Source: Chitinophaga barathri (GTDB lineage: Bacteria; Bacteroidota; Bacteroidia; Chitinophagales; Chitinophagaceae). Taken from it: 64,000 nucleotides of DNA. The position numbers were made by a program, and so were the translations under genes. The stretch spans positions 496,001 through 560,000 of the forward strand of contig NZ_RMBX01000002.1 of the NCBI RefSeq assembly GCF_003807585.1, given 5' to 3'. Within the stretch, counting starts at the first letter, position 1, and every line of letters begins with the position of its first letter. Below are positions 51,196-58,968 of the stretch, in pieces. The notes under the pieces are model-generated. The model did no database searches. It worked only from the letters and a program-made list of their open reading frames with translations, and was not told the origin of the DNA.

Positions 51196-52395
51196 TTACA
51201 GGTACCATTTTTTGTACCGCAGCAATCCTTCCAGGAAATAATAATCCGCGTAGGTTAAAGGCACATCCACTTCGGAATTCGCCAGGAAACTCCCCACGCT
51301 GTTCTTCAGCAGGAAACCGCCATTTTCGCCCAGTTTGGCGCGGTAGGCATCCGATGAAAGCGATTGCAGCATCACCGCGGCGGCATCCACATACGTGGTG
51401 CGCTCGGCTTTGTTTACATATTGGCCCAGCTCCAGCAATGCGGATGCGGCGATAGCGCCGGCAGATGCATCGCGGGAAGTGGGGATCTGCGGCGCGTTGT
51501 AGTCCCAGTAAGGGATCTTGTCGGCCGGCAGGTTCGGGTGATTGAGGATAAATTTAGCGATCTGCCTGGCCTGGTTGAGATATACCTGGTCTTTTGTGAA
51601 GCGGTACATCATGGTAAAACCGTACAGGCCCCATGCCTGGCCCCGGCTCCAGGCGGAGGTGTCATGCGCGCCCTGGCCGTTCACTTTTTTGATGATCTCT
51701 CCATTGTCCAGGTTGTAATCCACGATGTGGAAAGTGCTGTAGTCAGGACGGTAGTGATTTTTGATGGTCGTGTTCGCATGTGTAAGCGCGATCTCTTTGT
51801 ATTTGCCGCTGCCGCCATTCTGGGTCACCCAGAGCAATTGCTCAAGGTTCATCATATTGTCGATGATCACGGGGCAGTTGAGGTTTTTGCTTTTGTTCCA
51901 TGACTGGATAGAGTGGATGGACGGACGATAGCGGGTGACCTGGTATACAGCCGCTGTGTCTATCACTTCTTTATACTTTTTATCGCCGGTGATACGGTAC
52001 GCATTGCCAAAGCTGCAAAAGATCATAAAACCAATGTCGTGGTTGCCGGTATATCTTTTTTCCTTTTCCAGGATGGCGAGCCTTTTTTCCGCTTCGGCCT
52101 TCACATTGGCGTCTTTGGTGTATTCATACAGGTACCAGAGGGTGCCGGGATAAAAACCGCTGCACCACCATTCCGTGTCCGAGGTAACGGGTTTGCCATT
52201 GGCGAAAGAACGGGGCATACGGTCCGCGGGGGTATTGTTTTTCAGTACTTCGTACTGTTTTACGGCAAACTGCATGTTGTCATCGATGAGGCCGGCCATT
52301 TGTTTTTTGGTAGAGGATGCCTGCGCGGCGGATAAAAGCGGTAATAGTAATGCGACAATGACTAGTGTAGCCAGTCTTTCAAAAGTGGATTTCAT
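51196..52395 (-). CDS. GH88-family unsaturated glucuronyl hydrolase, secreted
   Basis: 399 residues with a signal peptide (ending LLSAAQA). GH88 marks: SDTEWWCSGFYPGTLWYLYE, NHDIGFMIFCSFGNAYRITGD (aspartate near residue 120), YRPSIHSIQSWN, CPVIIDNMMNLEQLLWV, and GQGAHDTSAWSRGQAWGLYGF (aspartate near residue 243). Two aspartates act in hydration of the 4,5-double bond of unsaturated uronides. Such enzymes finish the products of polysaccharide lyases acting on heparan, chondroitin, ulvan or gellan-like glycans. No lyase is nearby. A perfect LacI-type operator lies 46 bases before the start, so it is probably repressed by a LacI/GalR protein. Confidence 0.93.
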   Translation of the reverse strand: MKSTFERLATLVIVALLLPLLSAAQASSTKKQMAGLIDDNMQFAVKQYEVLKNNTPADRMPRSFANGKPVTSDTEWWCSGFYPGTLWYLYEYTKDANVKAEAEKRLAILEKEKRYTGNHDIGFMIFCSFGNAYRITGDKKYKEVIDTAAVYQVTRYRPSIHSIQSWNKSKNLNCPVIIDNMMNLEQLLWVTQNGGSGKYKEIALTHANTTIKNHYRPDYSTFHIVDYNLDNGEIIKKVNGQGAHDTSAWSRGQAWGLYGFTMMYRFTKDQVYLNQARQIAKFILNHPNLPADKIPYWDYNAPQIPTSRDASAGAIAASALLELGQYVNKAERTTYVDAAAVMLQSLSSDAYRAKLGENGGFLLKNSVGSFLANSEVDVPLTYADYYFLEGLLRYKKWYL

Positions 52396-52440
52396 TTTTG
52401 CGTGTATTTAGGACTGTAAACGTGTAAAGTCTGCCTGGGT

Positions 52441-52454
52441 TGCAAACGTTTGCA
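52441..52454. promoter_or_regulatory. LacI/GalR-type operator upstream of GH88
   Basis: TGCAAACGTTTGCA is a perfect 14-bp palindrome with the central CG and AAACGTTT core bound by LacI/CcpA-type regulators. It sits between the divergent GH88 (start 52395) and thermonuclease (start 52506) genes, closer to the former. Confidence 0.7.
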
Positions 52455-52505
52455 TAAAAATAATAAACGAGGGGGAATATCCAAGGAAATTTTTAATCTT
52501 GCAGC

Positions 52506-52985
52506 ATGCGCACCTTGTTGATATTAATACTCGCCCTGAGCAGCGTAATAGCCCGGGCGCAGACCTATACCGGGAAAGTGACGGCCGTAAAGGACGGGGA
52601 TACGATTGAAATGCTGGTGAACGGGAAACCCCTACGGATCAGGCTTTTTGGGGTAGACAGCCCGGAAAAAGGCCAGCCGTTCGGCGAAAAGGCGCGGCAG
52701 TATACCTCGGGGCTTTGTTTCGGCAAGGTGGTGAAAGCCCGGAAAGAAAGCCGGGACCAGTATGGGCGAACTGTGGCTGAGGTATATTTGCCCGACGGCT
52801 CCAGCCTGAATATGCAACTGGTAAAAGCGGGTTTTGCCTGGCAATACACCCAGTTCAGCAAAAGCCGTGACATGGCGCAGGCGCAAACGGAAGCAAAGGC
52901 CGCCCGCAAAGGGCTGTGGCTGGACGCGCATCCCGTGGCGCCCTGGGTGTGGCGCAAACAGCGCCGGAGCATGACCGGCAGGTAA
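52506..52985 (+). CDS. Secreted thermonuclease (SNase)-family nuclease
   Basis: 159 residues with a signal peptide (ending VIARAQ). OB-fold SNase pattern: GKVTAVKDGDTIEMLVNGK, RIRLFGVDSPEKGQPFGEKAR (the catalytic arginine and calcium aspartates), VVKARKESRDQYGRTVAEVYL, then LNMQLVKAGFAWQYTQFSKS. Residues equivalent to Arg35, Asp40 and Arg87 of staphylococcal nuclease are present. Calcium-dependent cleavage of extracellular DNA or RNA is expected. It is a lone gene, divergent from GH88. Confidence 0.9.
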   Translation: MRTLLILILALSSVIARAQTYTGKVTAVKDGDTIEMLVNGKPLRIRLFGVDSPEKGQPFGEKARQYTSGLCFGKVVKARKESRDQYGRTVAEVYLPDGSSLNMQLVKAGFAWQYTQFSKSRDMAQAQTEAKAARKGLWLDAHPVAPWVWRKQRRSMTGR

Positions 52986-53035
52986 AGGGATAACCGCTAT
53001 ATTGAAGAACCTTGATCATTTATTAAAACAATACA

Positions 53036-53509
53036 ATGGAAAATCCGCAACACACAGTAACGCTGCGTTTCCTGGCAGAACCTTCAGATGTAAATTTCGG
53101 CGGAAAAGTACATGGCGGCGCCGTGATGAAATGGATTGACCAGGCGGGCTTTACCTGTGCGGCCAACTGGAGCGGACAATATTGCGTAACGGTATATGTG
53201 GGCGGCATCCGGTTTTACAAGCCCATATCCATCGGCGACCTGGTGGAGATCTCGGCCTCCATCATTTACACCGGCAATACCAGCATGCATATTTCCATTC
53301 ACGTATTTGCGGGCAGCCCGCGGCAGCGGGAGAAAGAAAAAACCACCCATTGTATCATGGTGTTCGCGGCGATTGACGAACACGGCAAAACCGTGCCTAT
53401 CCCCAAATGGGTGCCGCAGACGGATCATGACAAAAGCATGGAGGATTACGCCCACCGGCTGATGGACCTTCGCAAGACGATTGAAGATGAGATGAAACCT
53501 TACCTGTAG
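53036..53509 (+). CDS. Acyl-CoA thioesterase, hotdog fold (YciA-like)
   Basis: 157 residues. DVNFGGKVHGGAVMKWIDQAGF is the hotdog helix with the conserved aspartate, followed by YVGGIRFYKPISIGDLVEISASIIYTGNTSMHI. It matches the YciA/ACOT hexameric acyl-CoA hydrolases, which free fatty acids from CoA in the cytosol. The C-terminal extension (DHDKSMEDYAHRLMDLRKTIEDEM) is longer than in YciA, as in Bacteroidota homologues. It begins 50 bases after the thermonuclease gene and ends before a hairpin. Confidence 0.9.
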   Translation: MENPQHTVTLRFLAEPSDVNFGGKVHGGAVMKWIDQAGFTCAANWSGQYCVTVYVGGIRFYKPISIGDLVEISASIIYTGNTSMHISIHVFAGSPRQREKEKTTHCIMVFAAIDEHGKTVPIPKWVPQTDHDKSMEDYAHRLMDLRKTIEDEMKPYL

Positions 53510-53601
53510 GGGCGGACGGAGAAAGCCATATCCGGAAGGTAAAAACCGGCCTCGCAGGCCATGCCGAAAATCTGTTCCGGTTAGGCCCTGCCTGTAACGA
53601 A

Positions 53602-53634
53602 AACGGAGAAATCTTTTTTAAAGATCACTCCGTT
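53602..53634. terminator. Hairpin between convergent genes
   Basis: AACGGAG / CTCCGTT stem with an inner ATCTTT/AAAGAT pairing. No long T tract. Located between ends 53509 and 53694. Confidence 0.5.
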
Positions 53635-53693
53635 CCTGTTATGCACGCTGAGCGCCATAACCCGGCAATTATCAGTGAATTATTCTTGTAAGT

Positions 53694-54329
53694 TTAGGCA
53701 ATAGCACGGCTCAGCGCCTGTGCCTGGCCCGCGGTGTATACTTCAGACAGCAGTTCGCGGCGGTTGATGCTGCGGTCGAAATAACGGTCGATGAAGTCGA
53801 AGGTGATGCGCTGGCTCTGGCCGATCACAAAAATAGCAGGCAGCGGGGCATTTTCTTCGAAGCCTGACAGGCGGTCCCAGAGCGGGTCCGTCTCAGAATA
53901 AATACCAGCGCTACGGTCGATCTGGTGGTTGCGGTCCAGTGCAAGGGGGAAAGTGATGTTATGTTTTGCCGCCACTTCTTCCAGCTCCTTCCGGCTGTCC
54001 GCCGATACTACCAGCAGCTGCCCTCCCATCACCTGCACATCCGCATACAGGTCCTGCAATTCTTTGATGTATTTATCACCATACCCGTTCCAATGAATGG
54101 AGAAAAATGCCAGTACCAGCGGCTGGTTCAGCAGTTCGCTGCCTACAATGTAACTGCTGTCGCGGTTCATGAACTGGAAAGGGATCACAAAATCTTCCTT
54201 GTGCAGGTTAAACAGCGGCAGGGTATGGCCGGCGGTAATAGGCTTGATGGGGGTATTATCCAGCGGCTTGGTGCGGCGGATGTCGTAGCTGAGGGGCAGA
54301 AAGTCTGCATATCGGTTAATCGTACGCAT
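53694..54329 (-). CDS. Redoxin/AhpC-like protein without any cysteine
   Basis: 211 residues of thioredoxin/peroxiredoxin fold: AGHTLPLFNLHKEDF, LVLAFFSIHWNGYGDKYIKEL at the position of the active-site helix, GGQLLVVSADSRKELEEVAAKHNITFPLALDRN, and LPAIFVIGQSQRITFDFID. The peroxidatic or CxxC cysteines are replaced (IHWNGYG), and no cysteine occurs anywhere. It therefore cannot do thiol chemistry, and may serve as a binding or scaffolding protein. Its own promoter (54380) and terminator region bracket it. No operon partners. Confidence 0.8.
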   Translation of the reverse strand: MRTINRYADFLPLSYDIRRTKPLDNTPIKPITAGHTLPLFNLHKEDFVIPFQFMNRDSSYIVGSELLNQPLVLAFFSIHWNGYGDKYIKELQDLYADVQVMGGQLLVVSADSRKELEEVAAKHNITFPLALDRNHQIDRSAGIYSETDPLWDRLSGFEENAPLPAIFVIGQSQRITFDFIDRYFDRSINRRELLSEVYTAGQAQALSRAIA

Positions 54330-54379
54330 ATGTTCTTTTTTTAAGGTTGGTTTGACTTTTATATACGGCTATTGTAATG

Positions 54380-54387
54380 CAAATATA
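54380..54387 (-). promoter_or_regulatory. -7 box of the redoxin-like gene
   Basis: Minus-strand TATATTTG, exact TAnnTTTG, about 50 bases before the ATG at 54329. No clear -33 TTTG. Confidence 0.45.
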
Positions 54388-54448
54388 GGGAGATTTCAGT
54401 ATTATCCTACTAATTCTATAGACTTTATCCAAAATATTCTTTGGGCAT

Positions 54449-54474
54449 GAAAAAACCCGCCATGGTGGCGGGTT
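54449..54474 (-). terminator. Intrinsic terminator of the yceI-like gene
   Basis: AACCCGCC / GGCGGGTT with a 5-base loop and an A run (U tract on the minus strand), 27 bases past the stop at 54501. Confidence 0.8.
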
Positions 54475-54500
54475 CCAAAATTTCGTCCGTTCTTCCCGGG

Positions 54501-55070
54501 TTATTCTTTACCAAACTCACCGTCCGCGATGATGGCTATTTCTTCGCTCAGCATGGGAGCGGCAAATTTAGCGCCTACGCCGAATTCAGAACGTTTGATG
54601 GTGCCGGTGGCGCGGAAACCTGCAACTTGTTTTTTGTTCATCGGGTTTTCGATGGTGCCGCGGTACCAGAGGTCCAGGGTTACGGGTTTGGTCACGCCAT
54701 GGAGGGTGAGGTCGCCGGTAAGCTGGTATTTGTTCTCACCTGTTTTTTTCAGCGAAGTGCTTTTGAAAGTCAGGGTGGTGTTGGTAGCTGCGTCAAAAAA
54801 GTCGGGAGTTTTCAGGTGGTTGTCGCGCTGTTCAATGCCGGTGTTGATAGAGGCGGTCTGAGCGGTGAGGGTGAATACGGCATCGCTGAAGTCCGCCTTG
54901 GAAGCGGTAACGGTAGCGGTGAAGTCTTTGAACTCGCCGGAAACAGTGGAAATGCCCATGTGCTGCACATCGAATTTCAGCTGGGAGTGCGCTTTATCTG
55001 ATTTCCAGGTTTGCGCAAAAGTGCTCAGCGAAGCTGCCAGGAGCAATACGAAGCAGGTAATTTTTTTCAT
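54501..55070 (-). CDS. YceI-family periplasmic lipocalin-like protein
   Basis: 189 residues from MKKITCFVLLLAASLSTFAQ, a signal peptide; a start 14 codons earlier is less likely. The YceI pattern is clear: WKSDKAHSQLKFDVQHMGIS, GEFKDFTATV, IEQRDNHLKTPDFFDAATNTTLTFKS, YQLTGDLTLHGVTKPVTLDLWY and FRATGTIKRSEFGVG. Family members bind isoprenoid quinones or other amphiphiles in the periplasm. It is divergent from an HxlR regulator gene, with a promoter and two operator-like palindromes between them, so HxlR control is likely. Confidence 0.93.
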   Translation of the reverse strand: MKKITCFVLLLAASLSTFAQTWKSDKAHSQLKFDVQHMGISTVSGEFKDFTATVTASKADFSDAVFTLTAQTASINTGIEQRDNHLKTPDFFDAATNTTLTFKSTSLKKTGENKYQLTGDLTLHGVTKPVTLDLWYRGTIENPMNKKQVAGFRATGTIKRSEFGVGAKFAAPMLSEEIAIIADGEFGKE

Positions 55071-55097
55071 GATTTGTGTTTGGTTTAAAAAGGAATG

Positions 55098-55105
55098 CAA
55101 ACTTA
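55098..55105 (-). promoter_or_regulatory. -7 box of the yceI-like gene
   Basis: Minus-strand TAAGTTTG matches TAnnTTTG exactly, 27 bases before the ATG. The operator palindromes begin 10 bases upstream, where they would block polymerase. Confidence 0.5.
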
Positions 55106-55115
55106 TGTACATTTG

Positions 55116-55147
55116 CTTACGCTTGGTAAGTAGTTACCTAAAGGTAA
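55116..55147. promoter_or_regulatory. Twin operator palindromes for the HxlR regulator
   Basis: Two adjacent inverted repeats: CTTACGCTTGGTAAG (55116-55130) and TTACCTAAAGGTAA (55134-55147), sharing the half-site TTACC/GGTAA and spaced about 18 bases centre to centre. They sit in the divergent region between the yceI-like and hxlR genes. Confidence 0.55.
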
Positions 55148-55181
55148 GCACTAACATCCAGGTTAGTTAACAATAGTATAT

Positions 55182-55580
55182 ATGTTAAAGTTACAAACAA
55201 TTTCAGCAGAATGGGAATCCTGTACCGCTTTAAGCGCTGTACAGGACGCTTTATATGTTCTTCACGGCAAATGGAAACTGCCCATTATCGTGGCGCTCAG
55301 CTCGGGCAATAAACGTTTCAATGAATTGCAGAAAACGGTGAAAGGCATTGCGGCCAAAGTGCTCAGTCATGAACTGAAGGAGCTGGAACTGAACGGGTTT
55401 GTGCTGCGGAAGGTGTACAATACCACGCCTGTGGTGATTGAATATGAGCTGACGGACTACAGCAATACGCTTGGCGCGGTGGTGAACTCCCTGCGGGAGT
55501 GGGGCACCATGCACCGGGAAAAGATCCGCAGCCAGCTGCGGCAGAAGACGGAGGAGCGTGCGGCGGTGGCAGCGGAGTAA
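55182..55580 (+). CDS. HxlR-family transcriptional regulator
   Basis: 132 residues. The HxlR winged helix is unmistakable: ALSAVQDALYVLHGKWKLPIIVAL, GNKRFNELQKTVKGIAAKVLSHELKELELNGFV, and the wing YNTTPVVIEYELTDYSNTL. The cysteine near the N-terminus (residue 12) is where redox- or electrophile-sensing HxlR proteins carry their sensor. It is divergent from the yceI-like gene with palindromic sites between, so it probably represses that gene and itself. Confidence 0.93.
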   Translation: MLKLQTISAEWESCTALSAVQDALYVLHGKWKLPIIVALSSGNKRFNELQKTVKGIAAKVLSHELKELELNGFVLRKVYNTTPVVIEYELTDYSNTLGAVVNSLREWGTMHREKIRSQLRQKTEERAAVAAE

Positions 55581-55590
55581 TCCTTTCCCC

Positions 55591-56172
55591 TCAGAGCTCG
55601 TCCTTCGTGATCCACTTACCTACCAGGGGCGGCGTGTATTGTTTCATCTGTTCCAGCAGCTGGTGAATGTCTGTGCCGGAGAGCAGCATCCGTTGGTTTT
55701 CCGCCTTCAGCAGGCCTTCATCCGTCATGTGCTGCAGAAGTTTTGTAAGATGATCGTAATAGCCGTTTATGTTCAGCAGCGCGATCGGCTTTTGATGCAG
55801 GCCCAGCTGCGCCCAGGTGATCATTTCAAACAATTCTTCCAGGGTGCCGTAGCCGCCGGGCAGCGCGATCACGCCATCGCAGAGGTCGTTCATTTTTGTT
55901 TTGCGTTCGTGCATGGTTTCCACCATGATCAGTTCGGAGAGCCTGCGGTGGGCAATCTCTTTCGCCCGTAAAAAATCGGGTAACACGCCGACCACTTCCC
56001 CGCCGGCTTCCAGCGCGCCGTCTGCCACCGCTCCCATCAGCCCAATGTTCGCACCGCCATAGATCAGGCGGATGCCTTTTTCCGCCAGCGTTTTCCCCAC
56101 CAGGTAAGCCTGTTCCATATATACCGCACTAAATCCCGGGCTGGACGCGCAAAAAACCGTGATACTTTTCAT
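55591..56172 (-). CDS. LOG-family (TIGR00730) nucleotide phosphoribohydrolase
   Basis: 193 residues from MKSITVFCASSPGF; six codons upstream are unlikely. Signature motifs: IYGGANIGLMGAVADGAL, ERKTKMNDLCDGVIALPGGYGTLEELFEMITWAQLG (the PGGxGTxxE motif) with the catalytic arginine and glutamate, and PIALLNINGYYDHL. The family cleaves N6-modified AMP or related nucleoside 5'-monophosphates to base plus ribose 5-phosphate. Historically it was called lysine decarboxylase-like. Its 3' end is 10 bases from the convergent HxlR gene. Confidence 0.92.
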   Translation of the reverse strand: MKSITVFCASSPGFSAVYMEQAYLVGKTLAEKGIRLIYGGANIGLMGAVADGALEAGGEVVGVLPDFLRAKEIAHRRLSELIMVETMHERKTKMNDLCDGVIALPGGYGTLEELFEMITWAQLGLHQKPIALLNINGYYDHLTKLLQHMTDEGLLKAENQRMLLSGTDIHQLLEQMKQYTPPLVGKWITKDEL

Positions 56173-56190
56173 AGAATAAATATAAAGCAA

Positions 56191-56223
56191 AAAGGCCGCT
56201 CCGGAAGGGAGACGGCCAGTTTT
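56191..56223 (-). terminator. Terminator hairpin between minus-strand genes
   Basis: GGCCGCTCC pairs with GGGAGACGGCC (one bulge), with an A run on the left reading as a U tract on the minus strand. It lies after the gene ending at 56246. Confidence 0.65.
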
Positions 56224-56245
56224 AACCAGTATCTTAACGTTGAAT

Positions 56246-56836
56246 TTATTTCGTTTCCTTCAGGATAAAAGCGCCAAGCTCCTTGCCCGCTTTGGCATAA
56301 GCCTCCCCTATCCTCGCGCCGGAAGGGATATCGCCGAGGGCGCCGTTGCCGCTGGCATCTTCCACGCGGAACTTCACAAGGGCTTTGGTGGGCGCAGCAG
56401 CTTCCACGATCCAGACTTCCGCATCCATTTTTGGCGTTCTGCCGGTAAGCGTACCGCCCGGCTCAATGAGTTTGGTCCTGAAAATCAGCTGGTAACGCGC
56501 ATCAGGATAGCTGCCTGCCGCCTTTTCCGATTGTTTGGTGAACTCGGTGATAAATTTCGGTTCGTAATAAGTGGTGCGGTCCTTGTACCAGCCTTCTTCC
56601 CAGGCATTTGCCGAGCCATAGGCTCTTTTTTCCGCGTCCGCGCGTTTCTTTTTTACATAGTTGGCTTCCCGGCCCATATCTCCCACGTTCATTTTGCTGT
56701 AGTCGAATACAATATTAAAAGTATCAATGCCTTTGAGGGCCGTGATCTTTCCGCCGAACACCGTTACTTTCTGTGCCTGTGCGGCTGTGCAGAAAAAAGC
56801 CGCCGCCAGCACCAGGGAAATGATCCTGATCTTCAT
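56246..56836 (-). CDS. Exported protein of unknown function
   Basis: 196 residues with a signal peptide (ending FCTAAQAQ). The mature sequence begins KVTVFGGKITALKGIDTFNIVFDYSKMNV and includes AWEEGWYKDRTTYYEPKFITEF, YQLIFRTKLIEPGG and AEVWIVEAAAPTKALVKFRVEDA. It is beta-rich and resembles the small Bacteroidota periplasmic proteins that assemble with lipoproteins (DUF4410-like in layout). No catalytic residues are apparent. Stands alone between hairpins. Confidence 0.7.
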   Translation of the reverse strand: MKIRIISLVLAAAFFCTAAQAQKVTVFGGKITALKGIDTFNIVFDYSKMNVGDMGREANYVKKKRADAEKRAYGSANAWEEGWYKDRTTYYEPKFITEFTKQSEKAAGSYPDARYQLIFRTKLIEPGGTLTGRTPKMDAEVWIVEAAAPTKALVKFRVEDASGNGALGDIPSGARIGEAYAKAGKELGAFILKETK

Positions 56837-57403
56837 AGTTCAAGGGTTTTTAGAGACAATAAATGTAATACATTCTCTCTTTTGGAAGCGGTAAAAATAA
56901 AAAAGGGTGTATCCAATCCGGATACACCCTGTACTTGCTGCTTTCTGCGATGTAAAAAGGTTGATTTTCGTTTACGCGTAACTGGTAGTGCGTATCAAAC
57001 AATTAAGAGTAGCGGCTTATCTAAATAAAAAACTGATCTGCCCCGACAGGAACATACATAATTCGTTCATTAATATTCACGGAAATTTGTTTCGCAAAAA
57101 CAGTGCGGATCCATACAAAAACAATAAAGATTACTATACGACGCTTATCAAGCCACAAGATAGTAAGCAGCGAATGCAGCCGTGTTATATCTTACCGAAA
57201 AGTGATGCAATTGTGACATACAAAAACAGGCTCAACAATACCTCGTTGCGCACAATGAACGATCGGCCTGAAAGTCCGTTTTAATTCCTTTCTCTTTGAT
57301 CAATCCTGCAAGAAAATCCCTGCCCCGGGGCCTAAAAACCATATCCCTGCATGACAGTGATATGACACAAAAGCTTTCCGGCGGAAAGGCTTATTTTTAG
57401 TAT
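56837..57403. other. Intergenic region with an orphan hairpin
   Basis: A 567-base stretch without a supported gene. A strong stem GGGTGTATCC / GGATACACCC (56905-56929) with an A run on its left looks like a terminator for a minus-strand transcript, but no gene on that strand ends there. The frame at 56988-57284 has basic, low-complexity composition and no family resemblance. A small RNA is possible. Confidence 0.4.
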
Positions 57404-58075
57404 ATGCAAACCCCTTACCTCCGTCTCCCGTTTTTGTTTAACCCCGCCTTGCTGGAGGCGGACCTGCAACGCTGCCTGCGGGGCCATTGGGAGCAACATT
57501 TTAACGCAAAGGATTACGATGGCAGCTGGCAACTGATTGCGCTGCGCTCTATGACGGGCGCTGAAGAAGACATCCGCGCACATGCCGGCGGGCAATACCT
57601 GGATACGCCGCTGATGGAAGCCTGCCCTTATTTCCGCGAAATAACCGCACAGTTTGAATGTGAAAAAGAAGCCATCCGGCTGCTGTGCCTTGCGCCCGGC
57701 AGCATGGTAAAAGAACACCGGGACCAACAGACTTCGTATGAAGACGGGCATTTCCGGTTACACATCCCGGTGATCACCAATCCCGGTGTGGAATTTATAG
57801 TAGCAGGCCGGCAGCTGCCCCTTGTACCCGGCGAATGCTGGTATGCGAACTTTGACCTGCCGCACAGCGTGGCGAACCGCGGGGAAACGGACCGGGTGCA
57901 CCTGGTGCTGGACCTGGTCCGCAATGAATGGATAGACCGTCTCTTCCGCGATGCGGGATACATCCCACCCGCCACCGGGCCTGATCCGGAAACGCTTCAG
58001 AAAATAATCGCCGAGCTGCGACTGCAAAATACACCCGCCGCGCTGGCCCTTATCGCCCAACTGCAACAGCCATGA
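57404..58075 (+). CDS. Aspartyl/asparaginyl beta-hydroxylase-family 2-oxoglutarate oxygenase
   Basis: 223 residues. The AspH cupin core is present: LLCLAPGSMVKEHRDQQTSYEDGHFRLHIPV (HRD supplies the first iron histidine; HFRLHIP is a family mark), GECWYANFDLPHSVANRGETDRVHLVLDL (second iron histidine in LPHSV; the arginine binds 2-oxoglutarate). Soluble, cytosolic. Free-standing bacterial members hydroxylate amino acids or peptide residues. The next gene, a sulfotransferase, overlaps its end by four bases, so the new hydroxyl group may be sulfated. Confidence 0.88.
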   Translation: MQTPYLRLPFLFNPALLEADLQRCLRGHWEQHFNAKDYDGSWQLIALRSMTGAEEDIRAHAGGQYLDTPLMEACPYFREITAQFECEKEAIRLLCLAPGSMVKEHRDQQTSYEDGHFRLHIPVITNPGVEFIVAGRQLPLVPGECWYANFDLPHSVANRGETDRVHLVLDLVRNEWIDRLFRDAGYIPPATGPDPETLQKIIAELRLQNTPAALALIAQLQQP

Positions 58076-58968
58076 GCCACATTCCTTACCAGTTGCTGCC
58101 GGACGGGTATTTCCGTTGGCTGTACAAAGGAGATCAGCCCTACCACAAACCATTTTTTGAAGACGATATCCGTCGGTTCCGCTCCCTTCCGGAGAACCGG
58201 CATCCGTACCAAAGCCTGAGCAGCCCTGAAAGCCTCATTGAATGGGCCTCGCAGATCGAAGCCCCTCCGCCGGCCGCGCTCATCTTTCACGTGAGCCGTT
58301 GCGGCAGCACGCTGCTGGGGCAGGCCCTGGCGGAAGATGAACAACAGATCGTGCTGCCGGAAGTACCGCTGCTGGATGAATTGCTTCGCGCAAACGCCGG
58401 CCCGCTTTTGTTTACCAGCGTCATTTCACTGCTGAGCAAAAAAAGAACCGGCCACGAGACCCATAGCTGGATAAAACTGGACAGCTGGCACCTGTTTTAT
58501 TACGAGCAGCTGAGGGCCGCTTTTCCCCAGGTACCTTTTATCCTGCTTTGCCGCGAGCCTGCTCCCGTATTTGCAAGTCACCGGCGGCAGCGAGGCATAC
58601 AGGCTGTGCCGGGTATGCTGCCCGCGGCGCTTTTCGGGTGGCAGCAGGAAGAAGTGATGCACTGGCAGCAGGACCTGTACCTCGCCCGGCTGCTTGAAAA
58701 ATATTACCGGCAGATCCATCATATTCTTCAAAAAGATGCACATTCCACCCTGCTGCATTACCAACCCTCACTGCGCCCTATGCTGGAGCAGTTATTCAGT
58801 TGCTGCGGTATAACGCCTACGGACATACTGTTGGAAAAAATGGTAGCAAGGGGTGCAAAAAATGCCAAACATCCCCATGAGTTATTCAGGGAAGCGCCTG
58901 TTTTGGAAAAAATTCCGGAATACCTGGCTCCGGCGGAGGCCGCCTACTTGCAATTGCGGATAAAATGA
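58072..58968 (+). CDS. PAPS-dependent sulfotransferase-like protein
   Basis: 298 residues. The 5'-phosphosulfate loop is ALIFHVSRCGSTLLGQALAEDE (a P-loop-like SRxGST) and the 3'-phosphate site is VPFILLCREPAPVFASHRRQRG, with the R and S of the R-x7-S motif. Between them lie KLDSWHLFYYEQLRAAFP and LEKIPEYLAPAEAA near the end. No signal peptide. It overlaps the AspH-like gene (ATGA) and converges on an APS kinase gene (25-base overlap of 3' ends). The kinase could supply PAPS. Acceptor substrate unknown. Confidence 0.8.
   Translation: MSHIPYQLLPDGYFRWLYKGDQPYHKPFFEDDIRRFRSLPENRHPYQSLSSPESLIEWASQIEAPPPAALIFHVSRCGSTLLGQALAEDEQQIVLPEVPLLDELLRANAGPLLFTSVISLLSKKRTGHETHSWIKLDSWHLFYYEQLRAAFPQVPFILLCREPAPVFASHRRQRGIQAVPGMLPAALFGWQQEEVMHWQQDLYLARLLEKYYRQIHHILQKDAHSTLLHYQPSLRPMLEQLFSCCGITPTDILLEKMVARGAKNAKHPHELFREAPVLEKIPEYLAPAEAAYLQLRIK

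Noticed and set aside
56988..57284. 98-codon plus-strand frame
   Set aside because: Basic, low-information composition, no start signal and no resemblance to a family.
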